Of a stretch of DNA of 64,000 bases, positions 33,846 to 46,293 are shown in pieces (position 1 is the stretch's first letter; each line of letters starts with the position of its first letter). Source of the DNA: Lobosporangium transversale (Eukaryota > Mortierellomycota > Mortierellomycetes > Mortierellales > Mortierellaceae); NCBI RefSeq assembly GCF_002105155.1, contig NW_019029001.1, positions 248,001 to 312,000 of the forward strand. The letters run 5' to 3'. The position numbers and the translations under genes were made by a program. A model generated the notes under the pieces. The model saw only the letters and a list, made by a program, of their open reading frames with translations, was not told the DNA's origin and searched no databases.

Positions 33846-36800
33846 TCAGTACCATGGCTTCATCAATATAAGAAAGCAAATCATTTTTTCTTTACCTTGA
33901 CAGCAAGATTTGACTGCAGCCAACAGAGGCGCCAGCTTTTGTATGCTAGTATCCTTTTTTCTTCGTGATACACTCTCTACTTCGGAAAACGAAATAGTAG
34001 GAGCTACATCCAAGTAATATACAATCTCGATGGCGCGTCTTTGAAGCTTAGGAGGCAAGTTCACAAAAGGTCCCATCACTGTCCGCTTTTCGTCTTTGTT
34101 GTCTTTTCCTGCCACTGTGACACAGAAGAAGAGGGTCATATAGCTCTGGAAAGTCTTTAAAAATTCAACACGCTCCTTTTCATGTGTTGTTTCTGTATGA
34201 CAATCGCCTGCAATCATCACCACCCATGCTAACAAGTCTAAGATAATTTGAGTTGTCTCAATCCTCTCGATTCCAAGATCCCACAACAGTTTAGGCAATT
34301 TGAGTAGACTAGCCGTAAGGAGCCGGGACATCCTTTCCACTGACTCCTTTTGTTCTCGTCGATATTTCTTGGACACTCCTGCTAGATCCCTTTGTACTGT
34401 TCCAGCACACGCTCCAGGAATCAAGACGCTGAAAGAGCCAGTATAGTGAGGATGTGATTGAATCTTTAAAGGTATATACGACATTGCCGTTAATACCATA
34501 AGCACTATGTTTTTGTCATTGTTGATTCTAATGAATTTGGGATATTTAAACCCATCTTTGTGGTTGCATACCTTGATAACTAGAGCAAGAAACTGGAGTA
34601 ATATTTTCTTGGACCCACTTTGAACATGAGCATTGTCAAAGAAATTCATTAGCCCTTCAAAAACCCATTCCCTTCTTCGAGGTTCCAGACAGTTCAGCAA
34701 AGTCCACAGTGTTGGTAAAAGTGAAACTAAATCTTGTGCTTTAAAATCAGTTGACAAGCTGCTCATTCGCGACGGTTTTCCAGTATTAGTATTGATGAGA
34801 CAATCTTTATCCTCAGCTTCGGGATGAACCCATCCTAGTGCGTCAAGAACGAATTGAACGACTTGATCTGCCCATTTAGGGGCTTCGGTCTGTACAACGA
34901 CCGTATCATCACCGTTACGACCCTCCGACACCAAAACATCCTCGTCACTATCATAGTCTGATGACGAAGAAAAGAAAGGTTCATCTGCTACCGTTACTGC
35001 CTGGCGTTTCTTGACCTCTTTATTGGAGGGCTGACATGAAGTCTTGACAACTTGTCTTTTCTTTATCTCCGATTTGTAGCTTGGCTTCTGCACACTGCTC
35101 CTCTGTTGCTGCCGTGTTCTTCCAACACCCGGAGCCAGTAAAAAAAGCGAAGTCAGTTCACAATAGATTGTATTCATCTCTTGCAGTGTTGCAGTCACCT
35201 ATATAGCCAAGAATAGCCAAGGACGACCATAGAGACAATGAAAACTAAGATAAGTAAAATATCCTTTCAGGCTAGTAGGGCTCAAAAAAATGAGGAGACA
35301 ATCTCCACTTGAATGTTCTTTGACAAAGGATGTGTTACAGGAGACATACCTTAGGGTTCATCATGGCTAGAGTATCCTTGCCGAATGGAAAATAAATTGA
35401 AACATGTCGAAGCAAGCTCTGGAGATACTCCTCTAACCATATTTGTTCTTCTCTTTCCATGCTTGCTTCGAGTTCAGAATCTGCATTCATTTTTTTAGGA
35501 CGCGCAAGAGCTGCCCTCCAGAGAATCCCCCAAATCTTGAGAACTAGGTGAGTGATTGCCAAGGTATGGTTGGCATGGATGCTTGTTGAAGAAGCAAAAA
35601 CGGCAGGTGCATTGTCCAGCCATAAGGAGAGAAGCAATGGGTGTAGAGTTGAAATCAATGGTCTAACTTGCGCAAGCCTGCCTTGGATGCCTCCTAGAAT
35701 GTTCTCACCGCCTTCTCCACCTCCATTTGTACTGATGTTAGCTTCTGTCACTGTTGCAGCAGATCCTCTTCCCCCCTGTTGCGGAAAAATCCTGATTTGA
35801 ATATTAGCTGCCTCTCTGAAGTCGCTAATCGGGTCTTTAATCCCTCCAAATATTGTTCTCGTCATGGGCGAGCATGAGGTAATTGGATGAATTGGGAACG
35901 TGGAGAGAATACCGTGATGTGTTTGAGCACGGCTGAAAGATATAAAAGGTGAAGAATTAAACATGAGATACTCATCTTGGACATTCCTTTCAGAATGAGT
36001 CGATTGGTCGCTATCAATAGATTCGTTGTCTGTGCCCATTTCTCCCTCCTGACTGCTCGCTTCACTACCATCCCCAATATTATCAGAAGCGCTACCTACG
36101 GTACCCTTATACATTGATCTTGCAGAGGAGCGCTCGCTAACGTTCTGCTCCTGTAATTTTCGCCTCTTGATTCCCCTTGAATCCCTCAAGCTATCATGCC
36201 TATCCCACTGGGTTCTAATAGCGTTGAAAGATTTGCGAGCATATGGCGTCCCTAGGAAGTTTCTCAGAAACCAATATGGATCTTTCTCACACCCTTCGCC
36301 TCCAAGCCCTTCCTGTAAGAATCCAACCAAGCTCTGCAAGACATCACATTTGGCCTTTAGTGACCCTGGCGCATTCTTCCCTGTACTAGCCCTTGACACA
36401 AGCCTAGATGCAGAGAGTGATGATCCCAATCCACCTAACGTCGCATTCGTGAGTGAGGTATTAAAAGACATGGTACTTGAGAGCTTGGATACGTTCGTAG
36501 CATTTGAGTCTGAGGTCAAAAGCGACACGTAATTGGGGATAATCTATGAAGGATAAAAAATATTAATATATTGTTATTCACATGCTTTCTTACAGCCGAG
36601 CACCCACTAATAGCTCTTTCTTCAATAAGCCTCACGGTATACATACTTTATCCCAGAATCCATCAACAACAATCTGACCTCCTGCTGCCACCCACAGATC
36701 CATAAACTTTAGAGCGTCCTCACGAATATCCTCCAGAATGTGTGTCATGGCGGAGCAAGTGTAAACAACTAGAAGCGGCAGAAAGGGGTGAACATCTCGA

Positions 36801-37533
36801 GGATGAAGCATTGGAATGAACTCTGATAGGAAATTCTGCAATGTCTTGCGAACTATACTGGACTGATCAAATGAGAAAGAAATGATGGCCATATTAAACA
36901 TCACGATCGTCTATGGATATACATAAAGGGCTATCTTGAGATAATCAACAGGTAGAACGAGCATACATCATCGATTAAAAGTCGGACTATTGCGTTGACA
37001 AGTACACCAAGGTGAAGGGACAGAAGATGAGGATGATGATCAAAGAGATCACGCAGGCCCAAGATAGCATCTTTACGATTGCCTGGACTGTAGTGCTTCA
37101 GTTGTGTAATTAGTTCCGCAAACGTGGCATTGCGCGAATTTGTGAGTAGAGTGGTCTTGTCATGCGTAATAGATTGACTAGGGAGCGAGATTGCTATAAA
37201 AAAAGGGGGATAAGAATGACAGTTGTGAGCTCCTTTGGGGAGGGGGAATTGTACAAGTTATAGTCTTTGGAGTGATTTTTACCTTTTGCTTTAAAGGATG
37301 TATCCGTAAAGTTGTCCGCAACAGCCTTTTTCTTTCCTACTTTCAGTTTAGTTTTCTAATAACATGTATAGAATTCATCGATGCAATCGATGCAATGATG
37401 ATCATAGTCAAGGTTAGAAAGTGATAAGAAACTCTTATGAACCTCCAGTCAATAATTTACACTCATGTGCTTTAACTCGCACCTTAAAGTCAGCATCTTT
37501 TTGCTTTTTTTTCTTATTGCTTGACTTTGGCAT
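33846..37533 (-). CDS. TEX10: TEX10/IPI1-like pre-60S biogenesis factor (Rix1 complex)
   Basis: The Rix1-Ipi1-Ipi3 (PELP1-TEX10-WDR18) complex acts in pre-60S maturation in the nucleus. Six exons fit: 37533-37483, 37355-37283, 37193-36967, 36910-36647, 36543-35350 and 35198-33846; they keep frame and give 1053 aa. The start MPKSSNKKKKQKDADFK followed by KTKLKVGKKK matches the family's lysine-rich N-terminus (KVKLKVGKKK). Then come helical-repeat segments FAELITQLKHYSPGNRKDAI, GLRDLFDHHPHLLSLH and SSAMTHI-like (CSAMTHILEDIREDALKFMD), as in TEX10. The length is close to animal TEX10 (about 930) and far longer than yeast Ipi1 (about 330). A short further exon after 33890 (possible donor GTAAAG) cannot be excluded. 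Confidence 0.85.
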
Positions 37534-39462
37534 GACAGATGCAATAGGACGTTGAGGAGGAGGATTAGAACAGGACAAAAATGAAGAATGAAAGAACCAA
37601 AGAACATGGTTCTCTTTTTTTTTTTTTTTTACTTTTATTTATTTAAGCGGCTTAGTTTCTGAGATCAGATCAATCTTTCTCTTTTAACTCCTGTTGCCAT
37701 CTCATGTGCTCTTAACAAAGACGATGTCAATGTTGGTCTTCTTCGTTCGACCATCGTTGCCTTCACCTGTCGATTGCGAATCCCACCCATCTATTGGAAC
37801 CATTTTATTTTCTCTCACTTTCAATTGTATTTTCTCTTGAGTATGCCACCGATCTTACTTTCTGTCTCTTACATCCTGGACCTTTCTATTACCTGTTTTT
37901 TTTTTTTTTATCTCTTCGTCTAATCTGGAGCGATTTGGCTCTGGATTCTCTTTGAAAACTCAATTTATAAAGATTTTCTCCAAAACGAGCAATGAAATGC
38001 CCTCTATTAATCGAAGTCGATTCTTGAACCATCCGCATAATTAGCACTGTTAAAAAATCCGAAATATTTAAGCCCTAATATCACACCAACCAGCTTGGTT
38101 CCTCGGAATAAAATGCAATGTATTACACAATTATACATGAAGAACGAATTTATAAAATTTGAAGCCACCAGGCCCAGTTTCTGAAGTCTGGGGCAGGTTC
38201 CCTCATGGTCTCTTTTTTTGATTTCACTTATGAGTTGCATCAAAGAATTTCACTTGCTTTCAACATTGCTTGGCCTGTTTGAATCCCACACAACTTCATA
38301 ATTCGCAACCATTAGACACTCGTGACTTTAACTTGTCCCAAATGAATCTCCCCTTACCCACTTACACGCTCAGTATGCACCAGTTCAGTAATCAATTGAC
38401 AATCTTTGCACTTGCTATAACAGTTTTTTGAAGTCAACAATCAGAGATGAGAACCCATTCATCCCAACTATATACCATTTTCTTTATACCAATTATCATT
38501 TTCACAGCATCAATGCGCGTGAATAGAGTCTTCGTCACAAAAATATGATGAATTACTACTGATCAATATTATCATTCTCAGTCTTCGGGATTTCGTCTCT
38601 ATATTCTACGAGCAAAATACCCCAGACACTATAGCCAAAAAACAGCTATACTGCACAAATGGATGTCCATGGTTTCATAAACCCTGGCCGCCGTGATTAG
38701 TACTCAAAAACCATCTTTCCGACGTGGCCTGTTGCGTAACGCGACAAATTATCCGCTATTTATGGTCGTCAGGGGCTTCGGTCCATTTAACCGCTTCATC
38801 AGGTTCAGTTTACATTTCCCAAAGTAGCTATCTCAGGCTCATTCATTCGCGCTCTTGTGGATCTCTCTCACATTCAGTTTCTGTTATTGTCTCAGGGAAA
38901 GGACAAGGAAATCATTGCTACTACGTCTGGATATGGGTCCACACACCACACCCATGGGGTATTTATTCATTTTCTGGTAGAGGGACTTATACCAGGTAAC
39001 TACGTATCTATCTGTAGGATGACATAGGTTCGTTCTAAAAACTTCATATCAAAGATTTATCGCGTCTTTGTATGGCGCGTTATTGCCACTAATTTCTACT
39101 GCTAATCTTTTTAGTGCATTAGTGTTTTTACTAATTTTTTTCTATCATAATATTGCATACTGTGGTATATGCAACAGAGCGCGATGAGTATCACAGTTCC
39201 CACGGCGCTGCAACTCCCAACAGTAATAATTCCAGACTCCCTCTACTCTAGACTGACCTTCGCTTATTTCCTTCGAAATACAAAGCTAGAATCATGTAGG
39301 CTGTAGGATACACGTTGCTGCTTGTAGATGAAATAGAGACCCCGTGCAAATAAAAAAGACCTCCCGTGCAAATAATTTTTTTTATTTGCACGGTGGGAGC
39401 AGTGTAAGTACGGGGCAGTGCAAATAACTTCATCCATAAAAAAAAGGCCCCCATGCAAATAA
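37534..39462. other. Intergenic, no supported gene
   Basis: No domain-bearing frame. It contains T tracts (37617-37631, 37899-37909) and, near 39345-39460, five copies of GTGCAAATAA or its reverse complement. Two of these form a 12-bp hairpin (arms 39364-39375 and 39382-39393), next to the MULE-type MITE. Confidence 0.45.
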
Positions 39463-39471
39463 AAAGGATTA

Positions 39472-40238
39472 GGACTAAGGAAAAATGCACCCCCCCGTCA
39501 GAATAAAATTCTGAGCCCCGGTTGAGAATTCCCTTGACCCCCCCCGTCAACATTCATTTTTTCGGAATTCTTACCCCTGTCCCCCCGTCAGAATTCCGGT
39601 ACACCCCCCGTAAAGATTTTCAAAATGTAAATCTTTACCCCCCCGTCAACCATCTTAATTGTGGGAATCCTTACCCCCCCGTCAACATTTTGAAGCTGTT
39701 TTTAAGAGAAGATTTTCTGTTCTTGGTTATACCTAGATCTAACTAGCTATTTAGTTCGACACCATTGATCCTCTCTTACTTTGTATCTTGCCATCAAAGC
39801 ATGACAGTAGATCAGTGGATCAGTTCCTTGATGAATGATCTCTTCCTAGATTCGTATTCATCAGGTTCAGAACCCTCGGCAACTTAACATACACCACATG
39901 CGTCCAACATAGTCTTAAAAGAAAAAGACAAAAAAACATTGCATTATTATTCAGCGTCAACGCTTGGCGATCCTAAACCATCTTTACAATTAATAGAGGT
40001 TAAGATTAAAATACTGTACTAGTTGTGTGGAAATCATAGGATGTAATACTCTTTTTTTTTTTTTTTTTTTTTTTTTTGAAAATCAGCTCCAGAATGTTGA
40101 CGGGGGGGGGGTAAGAATTGCGCGGTTGACGGGGGGATGAGAATTCCGGAAAGAGAAATGTTGACGGGGGGGTCAAGGGAATTCTCAACCGGGGGTCAAA
40201 ATTTTATTCTGACGGGGGGGTGCATTTTTCCTTAATTC
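39472..40238. mobile_element. MULE-type non-autonomous element (MITE) with C-rich subterminal arrays
   Basis: 767 bp, flanked by a perfect 9-bp direct repeat AAAGGATTA (39463-39471 and 40239-40247). The terminal inverted repeats start GGACTAAGGAAAAATGCACC and GAATTAAGGAAAAATGCACC and extend through CCCCCCGTCAGAATAAAATT. Inside each end CCCCCCGTCA recurs every 20-40 bp, six times on the left and four on the right in inverted orientation. The 9-bp duplication indicates the Mutator superfamily. No transposase frame is present. Confidence 0.8.
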
Positions 40239-40250
40239 AAAGGATTAATC

Positions 40251-40353
40251 TATTTGGCAGCCCATACCAAATATAGTAATTTTTGCCTCTATTTGGCAGC
40301 CTACTTCTGGGGCTGCCACTTAACTTCGCACTCTTGGGTGGCTGCTGGGCTGC
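40251..40353. repeat. Small palindromic MITE-like repeat
   Basis: TATTTGGCAGCCC at the left and GGGCTGCCAAATA at the right, with further internal ATTTGGCAGCC and GGCTGCCA copies. About 103 bp long and foldable, directly beside the MULE-type element. Confidence 0.6.
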
Positions 40354-41186
40354 CAAATACATAACTTTTTTTTTTTTTTTTTTTTTTGATAACAGGGTCA
40401 TAACATCAGTGGTAAAACAGGCAGCGTTCTGTGGATACATTGCCTTGCACAGCTAATGCCGCCGGAGGTACTAAGGGCAGCGGCGATGACATCTTCACAA
40501 AACAGTTTTCAATGTACACGGTTAGGGAATGATTTATTGAAGACCTCTAGGTAGCAGTGAGACGCGTTTGCTCCGAGCGAAAACCTCTCATAGTGTCAAG
40601 GACTGACAGGACGAGTGCAAGAGAAGGTAAGTGATTTAGGAACAAGAATGAACTTAGGAGATTCAAGAATAGTTTTATTGCAGACTGAGGTTTACTATGT
40701 TACAAATCTATCATATTTATACTTGTTTGACTGAAGCGGAGACGCGCTTCAAGAACTCTAAATAAAGCTTACTCAAATATTTCCTAAGGACTTTTACCAT
40801 ATGCGGAACTCCAAGTGTTGAGTTAACTTAATACACAGGATCCGAGGAAGATATCTGGTGCAATCTTATTTCAAGGTTCCTTGGCACTATAAGTCTTGGT
40901 TATTGGTTTATAGCTCTTCTAGAATCCTTGGAGCTATTCACGGAGCTAGAAAACTAGGAGACGCGACTTGGCTTGACAGGCAAACTATGCATGGAGGAAT
41001 GAGTGAAGGAAATGAGCGGAACAAATTAATCAAGCACACGTGATCTTTTTCAGATTCGAATCAGACAAAAGTCATTCATCAATTCATGAGCTAGACATTG
41101 CTTGCTGTTCGTGACACATAGGCATTGATCTCCAAATGGCACCTCCAAAACTGTATGAGCGACCTACTTGAAAAAAAAAAAAAAAA
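40354..41186. other. Possible solo LTR or relic sequence
   Basis: No gene. On the minus strand TATAAATA (about 40720) precedes AATAAAA (about 40675) by roughly 40 nt, the compact core seen in the LTRs of this window. Without a second copy I cannot call it. A T tract lies at 40366-40387. Confidence 0.3.
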
Positions 41187-41307
41187 AGTCATTAGTTTTC
41201 TAAATGAGACAAGACAATGTCACTACACATAACTATGACGTAGAAGACGGGAGCTTTATTAATTTAAAGTATGAGCGTTATATACAAATACGGTTCCTAG
41301 GAATGAA
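41187..41307. repeat. Relic of a Tc1 inverted repeat
   Basis: GTCATTAG, AATGAGACAAG, AACTATGACGTAGAAGACGG, GAGCTTTATTAA, AAGTATGAGCG and CCTAGGAATGAAAAA occur in the same order as in the right repeat of the intact Tc1 element (54286-54420), with small gaps. It is a solo end of a related element. Confidence 0.7.
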
Positions 41308-41382
41308 AAAAAAAAAAAAAAAAAAAAAAAAGCAAATAACGCTGGGTAGGCTGCCATATAGATTGTGAAACGAAATTGCTCA

Positions 41383-41504
41383 CCTGTGTCCATTCAGATG
41401 GACACAGGCGGACACAGGTGGACACAGAAGGATACCAAGTCACAAAATTTTTATATTTCGCTTCACAAATCTTTTTCCACAAAATGGATTTGTGAAGCGA
41501 AATA
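41383..41504. repeat. Two hairpins flanking the Crypton 3' side
   Basis: CCTGTGTCCA and TGGACACAGG pair across six bases (41383-41408), and GGACACAGG then repeats directly. Next, ATTTCGCTTCACAAATC (41455-41471) has a perfect reverse complement at 41487-41503 across a 15-base loop. Function unknown. Confidence 0.75.
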
Positions 41505-41938
41505 GACAAAATCTTTTTATGGTAGAGACAGTGTTAATGATTAAACATGACAGTTTTTATATTGATGAAGTATTCAATTATTTCTGTTATAGTGCGTTGG
41601 TAGCCGAGTCGAGTCAAAAATGCTTTGATAGTGCTTTGATGGTGTTTTGTCTTGTTAATAATGTTGACGATAATGCTTTTTCCTGGATGATACTTATGCT
41701 AAACACCTTGGAATATCACAAATTTCACGACAATGGATTGCTTGTACATTGTATTTTCTCAGCCTCTTTTGGCTCAAGGATGCAGCCAACAGTTTTCTGC
41801 CTCTTGTAGCTCAGTTCATGTCTTGGTATTTCCGACACCATCACTACTTTGTGCTTTATTGCTTAAATTTGTATCCGAGGATATATATATATGTATATAT
41901 AAAAAAAAAAAAGAAAAAAAAAAATTACCCTTACTCAT

Positions 41939-44353
41939 CTACTCGTCCGCATCTTGGTGGCAGCCTTCGTCATTCCCGGTGTCTTTCAGAAGCTCTAGTC
42001 GAATGGAATTGATTGTCCGACCCTTGTACTGAGCTGTCAGTGCGTCTACTACCTCTTCGAAGTCTCGCTTCTGTTTTTCGGCAATATTCTTTATCAGATC
42101 GAAAATTTGACGCCTGCGCCTGAATGCCTTGTGACGCGCCTCTGTGAATGGCCATTTGTGATTTTCCTGCTTTGCCTGAGCAACGGGCCCACGGAATTCA
42201 TCCCATGCTTCCCTGACCGTCAATTGCTTGCCATCGCCTTTCATGAGGTAGCCTTTATACCTTTCATCTTCCGGCAATCGTTGTGTCTGCTCTGAGGTCA
42301 TTGGAGCCTGCACATGGCTATGTTGATATGGCTGTTGCTGAGGACATGGTGGCAATTGGTTGGAAAATAATGGCTGCTGTTGCGGTGGAGTGGCCTGGCG
42401 AGCTTGATATAGACCCTGCGTAGTAGGAGCCTGAGGAACCGAAGGAAAAGAAGCTAGGCGGCTCTGTGCTGGCGCCAATGGAGAAGGATTAAACACAAAG
42501 GGCGGGCAAGACTGCACATGATATGGAAAAGGCTGCCGCACATTTGCGCTTTGTTGCTGCTGCAGCGATTGGAGAAGTAAGTGGATTTGCTCCTGTTGCT
42601 GCCTCTGTTGCTCCTGTTGCTGCCTCTGTTGCTCCTGTTGCTCTGTCACAAGGGTGGATAGGGCCTCGAGCTTCTGGACCGTCTCATGCTGGAGTTGATG
42701 AAAGACCCGCGCCTCTACCGACAACGTGTTAATGGCGCTTACCATAGTTTGCGCATTAACTGGCACATCCGCTTGGATGATGCCTGCTTGTCGGCGATGT
42801 ACGTCGATGGCCCGAAGCAATTGATGTTGGAAATCCAGAAAGAGCTGGCAACCAAAGATTTCTGGTAACGACTCGAGGAGTTTGTTCTCCAACATTTTCC
42901 CCTTGTCGTTCGGCTTCAAAAAGAGCACTGCATCCTGAAGGATTACTCGCCTCATACGCACAAGAAGTTTGAGGAACCCAATGCGTGTAACAAGGGAGTC
43001 AGTGCTGAAGGCACGGGTCAATCGTTTCGAGCTCGTCTTCTTCTCGATTGGCGTCCAAAAAATGTCTTCGTCTGTCGGGACATTTGGATCGACCCCCAGC
43101 ATTTCTTTGGCGCACTCCTCTCTCCAGGAGTCAGCTCTCTCCGGCATATCTTTATCAAAATTTTCCTCAATCCAAGGAAAGACCAGACGCTGGAGCTCTA
43201 AGGGCGGGGTGACCAAATCACGCTCGATAAAGTAAGGCTCATTCGGTCCAAACTGAGCCATACAAAAAGCGCCCCTGGTTGGGTTTTTTGGAGCATAGAA
43301 GTTCTCCATTTGCCCCATGACCCACCTTCCCAAGTGGCGAATATCGTCCAGGCTTAAGCCTCTTTCGTAGGCTTCCGAGACCCCTGCATGTCGGCCAGAG
43401 TGCGTAATTTTGGCCGAATGCACGTCGCAGGCACGCATTACAGCCGCCGTAGTGCTCATTTGGGTTCGGCCAACAAGCGCTTCCTTTCGGTTCTCTAACC
43501 GTTCTTGGCTTGTTCCACCCCCTGTTAGCACCTTGATGCTGTACCACTCGTCAGGGTCCGCAAAATTGGGAAGAGGCTCCTTGAACACCTACAATAGGGA
43601 AAAAAAAAAAATAAGGATATATGTCACTTTGTGTAATTGAATGAGAAAAAATCATACGCTCGCGTCAAGACTGACGGCATCATTTACCTGGAACCGTTCT
43701 AGCATATAAAATGCAAACCCGCCCACGGTGCACCTTAAGAACAGCTTATGTCGATAAGCTGTCGCATAGAGTTCGACACCTTTATGGTTTGTCTTTCCAC
43801 GTGTGATGCAGAAGACAAGCCCCGACGCCAGCTTTGACCCTGGCGCGGGGTGACGGGTCTGAATATTGAATGTGTTAGCCAGGTTCAAGTTTCGGATGTC
43901 CTCATCCCGCAGCAACATATGATGGCGTGCAAGGAGGCATAGCCTCTCCCTCATATACTGAAATCTTGTAACACTGTCGTAAGGTCGCCTGCCGCTTACT
44001 CCAACCGTCGGAAGCATGCGCCATGTAAAGGCCAACATACGCAGGTACATTTTAGTGTTGTAAGGTTCTCGTACGGCACAGGTGGCAGTGCGGGATAAGG
44101 TGCCTGTCGTTACTTTGTGATGGACAAGTTTCTCTCCATAATTTTTGATCGCCTCCGCTAGTGGTACATCCGTTCTTGGGTTTGGGGCGGGATTGGGATA
44201 CGGAGCTGTCGAAGAAGACTGTTGCCTCCATAAGTATTGCAAAGCCTTCTTAACATTTGCGACTGTCCCCAGCGTGAGAGGAACAAAGACAATTTTGCTG
44301 CCATGTTTGTCCTCTGGTGCTTGCAGGATAACTACAAACGCAAAAGTATATCC

Positions 44354-44384
<31 letters not shown>

Positions 44385-45798
44385 TTGTATATATAATAAA
44401 AAGTATCAACCATTAGTGTAAATTGTAACAATCAAAGATACATTAAGGTGGATGCAGGATTAAGGAATGGTTTATTAAGTCATAATTTAGTAGGCTATTT
44501 ATATTGATAATTAACACTGAGTTGCGGCCATGGTGTCTTGTCACCTGGGGTACGCGTGATGGCGGAGCCTTCCCAAAGGTTTGGATCCCAGTACTGTATA
44601 ACAATTTATATATTAATACATGGTTATCTTTACATACCTTGTTCTCTTTCATTTTCAGTCCTGATAACGGCTGCAGTCTTCCGCTTCGGCGTGATGTTCT
44701 TGCTTGAACCCCCAACAGTTACAGCTTCATGTGATGCTCGCTCCTCATCATTCAATGCTATATCAATCTGCCATTGATGTGGGTCGACTCCTTCAGGTGG
44801 CTCCATATTATCCCAGGAGGGAGGAGCCTTCTTACCTCTCTGTGCCAATGACCTCAGCTGAAGCTCCAGATCTTCATCCTGTTCCTGTTCCTGTCCTTGT
44901 TCCTGTCCCTGTCCCTGACCCTGTCTCCGTTCCTGATCCTGTTCCTGACCCTGTCCCTGACCCTGTCCCTGTTGTTGACCTTGGTCTATGCTTTGGCCGT
45001 CGTCGTCATCAACTTGCTCGCTGTTATCTAATGTCTCCAGTCTCTGCTCCATGTCGCTTAGTTCATGTTCGTCGATATCTGCCTCGACTAATTCGTCGAT
45101 CTCTTCTCCCTCATAGACTGCGTCTTCCCCAGCCTGAGAATTCGAAGAATCTCCTCCACCCTGCTGGGCATACCCAATAGCGCCACGGTAGCAACGATCT
45201 GTGCCGATCAATCGCTTTACTGTTCGCTTGAAGACAACCGTTGTGAAGTATTCAAGCATGCGTTTCGCATCGACGCTACAGTCACCTTGATAATTTTCAT
45301 TGCAGTATTGCTAAAAACAAAAAAGAGAATTAGCCAAGTCGTCTAGTTTGATAGCCTGTCTGAGATAGCTCATAGCGACATTTTGATGATCCAACATACC
45401 TCCCACAGCCGGAGCTGTGTCTTATATTGATTCACTGTCGTCGATGAATCTGGATCATCTAAAATCATCTGCAGCACACTTCTCGCCGACTCCTTCCGTG
45501 CGTTCGCCAGGGCCAGCTCTTCTTCTGTCAATGGACCGGAGTGAAGGACATTTGAGGATAAAGAATCAGCCTCACAACGCCTAGGGCGCTTAAAAGACTT
45601 TGCACTAACTCTAGCAGTCTGTGCCACTGGTGAAGGCTCTGGAGTCGTTTCGTCAGTCAGAATAACTCTTTTTCTCCTCGGTGCTGCACGAGTGGATCCA
45701 GTGCGAGTACTTGACTTGGTTGGCTTCGTCTGACTGGTGCTTTGTTCCAAATCCATGCAGGTGAAATTGGATAAAATCTTTTCGTTGTTGTTTGTCAT
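41939..45798 (-). CDS. Crypton tyrosine recombinase with C-terminal GCR1_C-like domain
   Basis: Four exons fit: 45798-45400, 45310-44638, 44331-43688 and 43588-41939, giving an uninterrupted 1121 aa. An N-terminal helical segment (QYKTQLRLWE|QYCNENY, spanning the first intron) resembles the DNA-binding part of Cryptons and Ndc10. A long acidic, Gln/Gly-repeat linker follows. The recombinase core has the Arg in LLRDEDIRNL, then KTNHKG, HSGRHAGVSEAYERG (H-x-x-R), LGRW and the tyrosine in NFYAPKNP. After a Q-rich coil (QQEQQRQQQEQ), the C-terminus (TVREAWDEFRGPVAQA, AFRRRRQIFDLIKNI) matches GCR1_C, a DNA-binding domain known in fungal Cryptons. Intron 2 (44332-44637) contains a 26-nt T tract and an LTR-like TATA/AATAAA pair. 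The intact frame means a young element or a domesticated gene. Cryptons lack inverted repeats, so I cannot fix the element ends. Confidence 0.85.
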
Positions 45799-46199
45799 TT
45801 TGAAAGTGAGCAAGCAGGAATGAACCTTTGAAAATGCGAATGTGCCGTTATTTTTCTCAGTTTTAGTCAGGGGAGAGGGCAAGTCTACTCTGTGTATTGT
45901 AGGTTTTATTGTTTTATTGTGTATATGAATGTATGGAGGAATGAAGGCGTAAAATAAAGAAGAAAGAAAGAGATCTTTAGCATGCCATGATGACATTGTT
46001 AAAATTTCGATGGATTTGATGTCAATTCAAATTTCAGGACAAGTGTCGGAGTAAAAGCCACAAAACGGACACATGTCTTGTACGTACAGACATGAAACAT
46101 AATACCCTTAAATGGAAAAAGGGCTGGATTTGGCATCATAATCCATTATAGATTAATCCTAATAAAAAAGCCAGAAATATCTTAAAAGATATCATCTTA
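45799..46199. other. Crypton upstream region
   Basis: Upstream of the Crypton start. No gene; AT-rich, with GTTTTATTG repeats near 45905. This probably contains the Crypton promoter and one element end. Confidence 0.35.
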
Positions 46200-46273
46200 T
46201 GTTTGTACTCGGACTCGAACCGAGGACCGTCTGTGTGTTAGACAGACGTGATAACCAACTACACCATACAAAC
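46200..46273 (-). tRNA. trnV-AAC: tRNA-Val (AAC)
   Basis: Read on the minus strand: acceptor stem GTTTGTA/TACAAAC, D-arm TGGTGTAGTTGGTTATCA (A box), anticodon stem GTCTG/CAGAC with loop TAACAC containing AAC, and T-arm CCTCGGTTCGAGTCCGAG (B box GGTTCGAGTCC). No intron. A Ty3 LTR starts about 20 bp upstream of its 5' end. Confidence 0.95.
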
Positions 46274-46293
46274 ATCTTGATGCGGTGTTTGTC

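Noticed and set aside
40520-40830. Solo LTR
   Set aside because: Only the TATA/AATAAA spacing supports it; no second copy or target duplication was found.
44443-44715. ORF overlapping Crypton intron 2
   Set aside because: It lies mostly in the intron and in a shadow frame of exon 2.
44878-44990. Tandem repeat as a mobile or satellite sequence
   Set aside because: It encodes the Gln/Gly/Glu-rich linker of the Crypton protein and is in frame, so it is coding low complexity.
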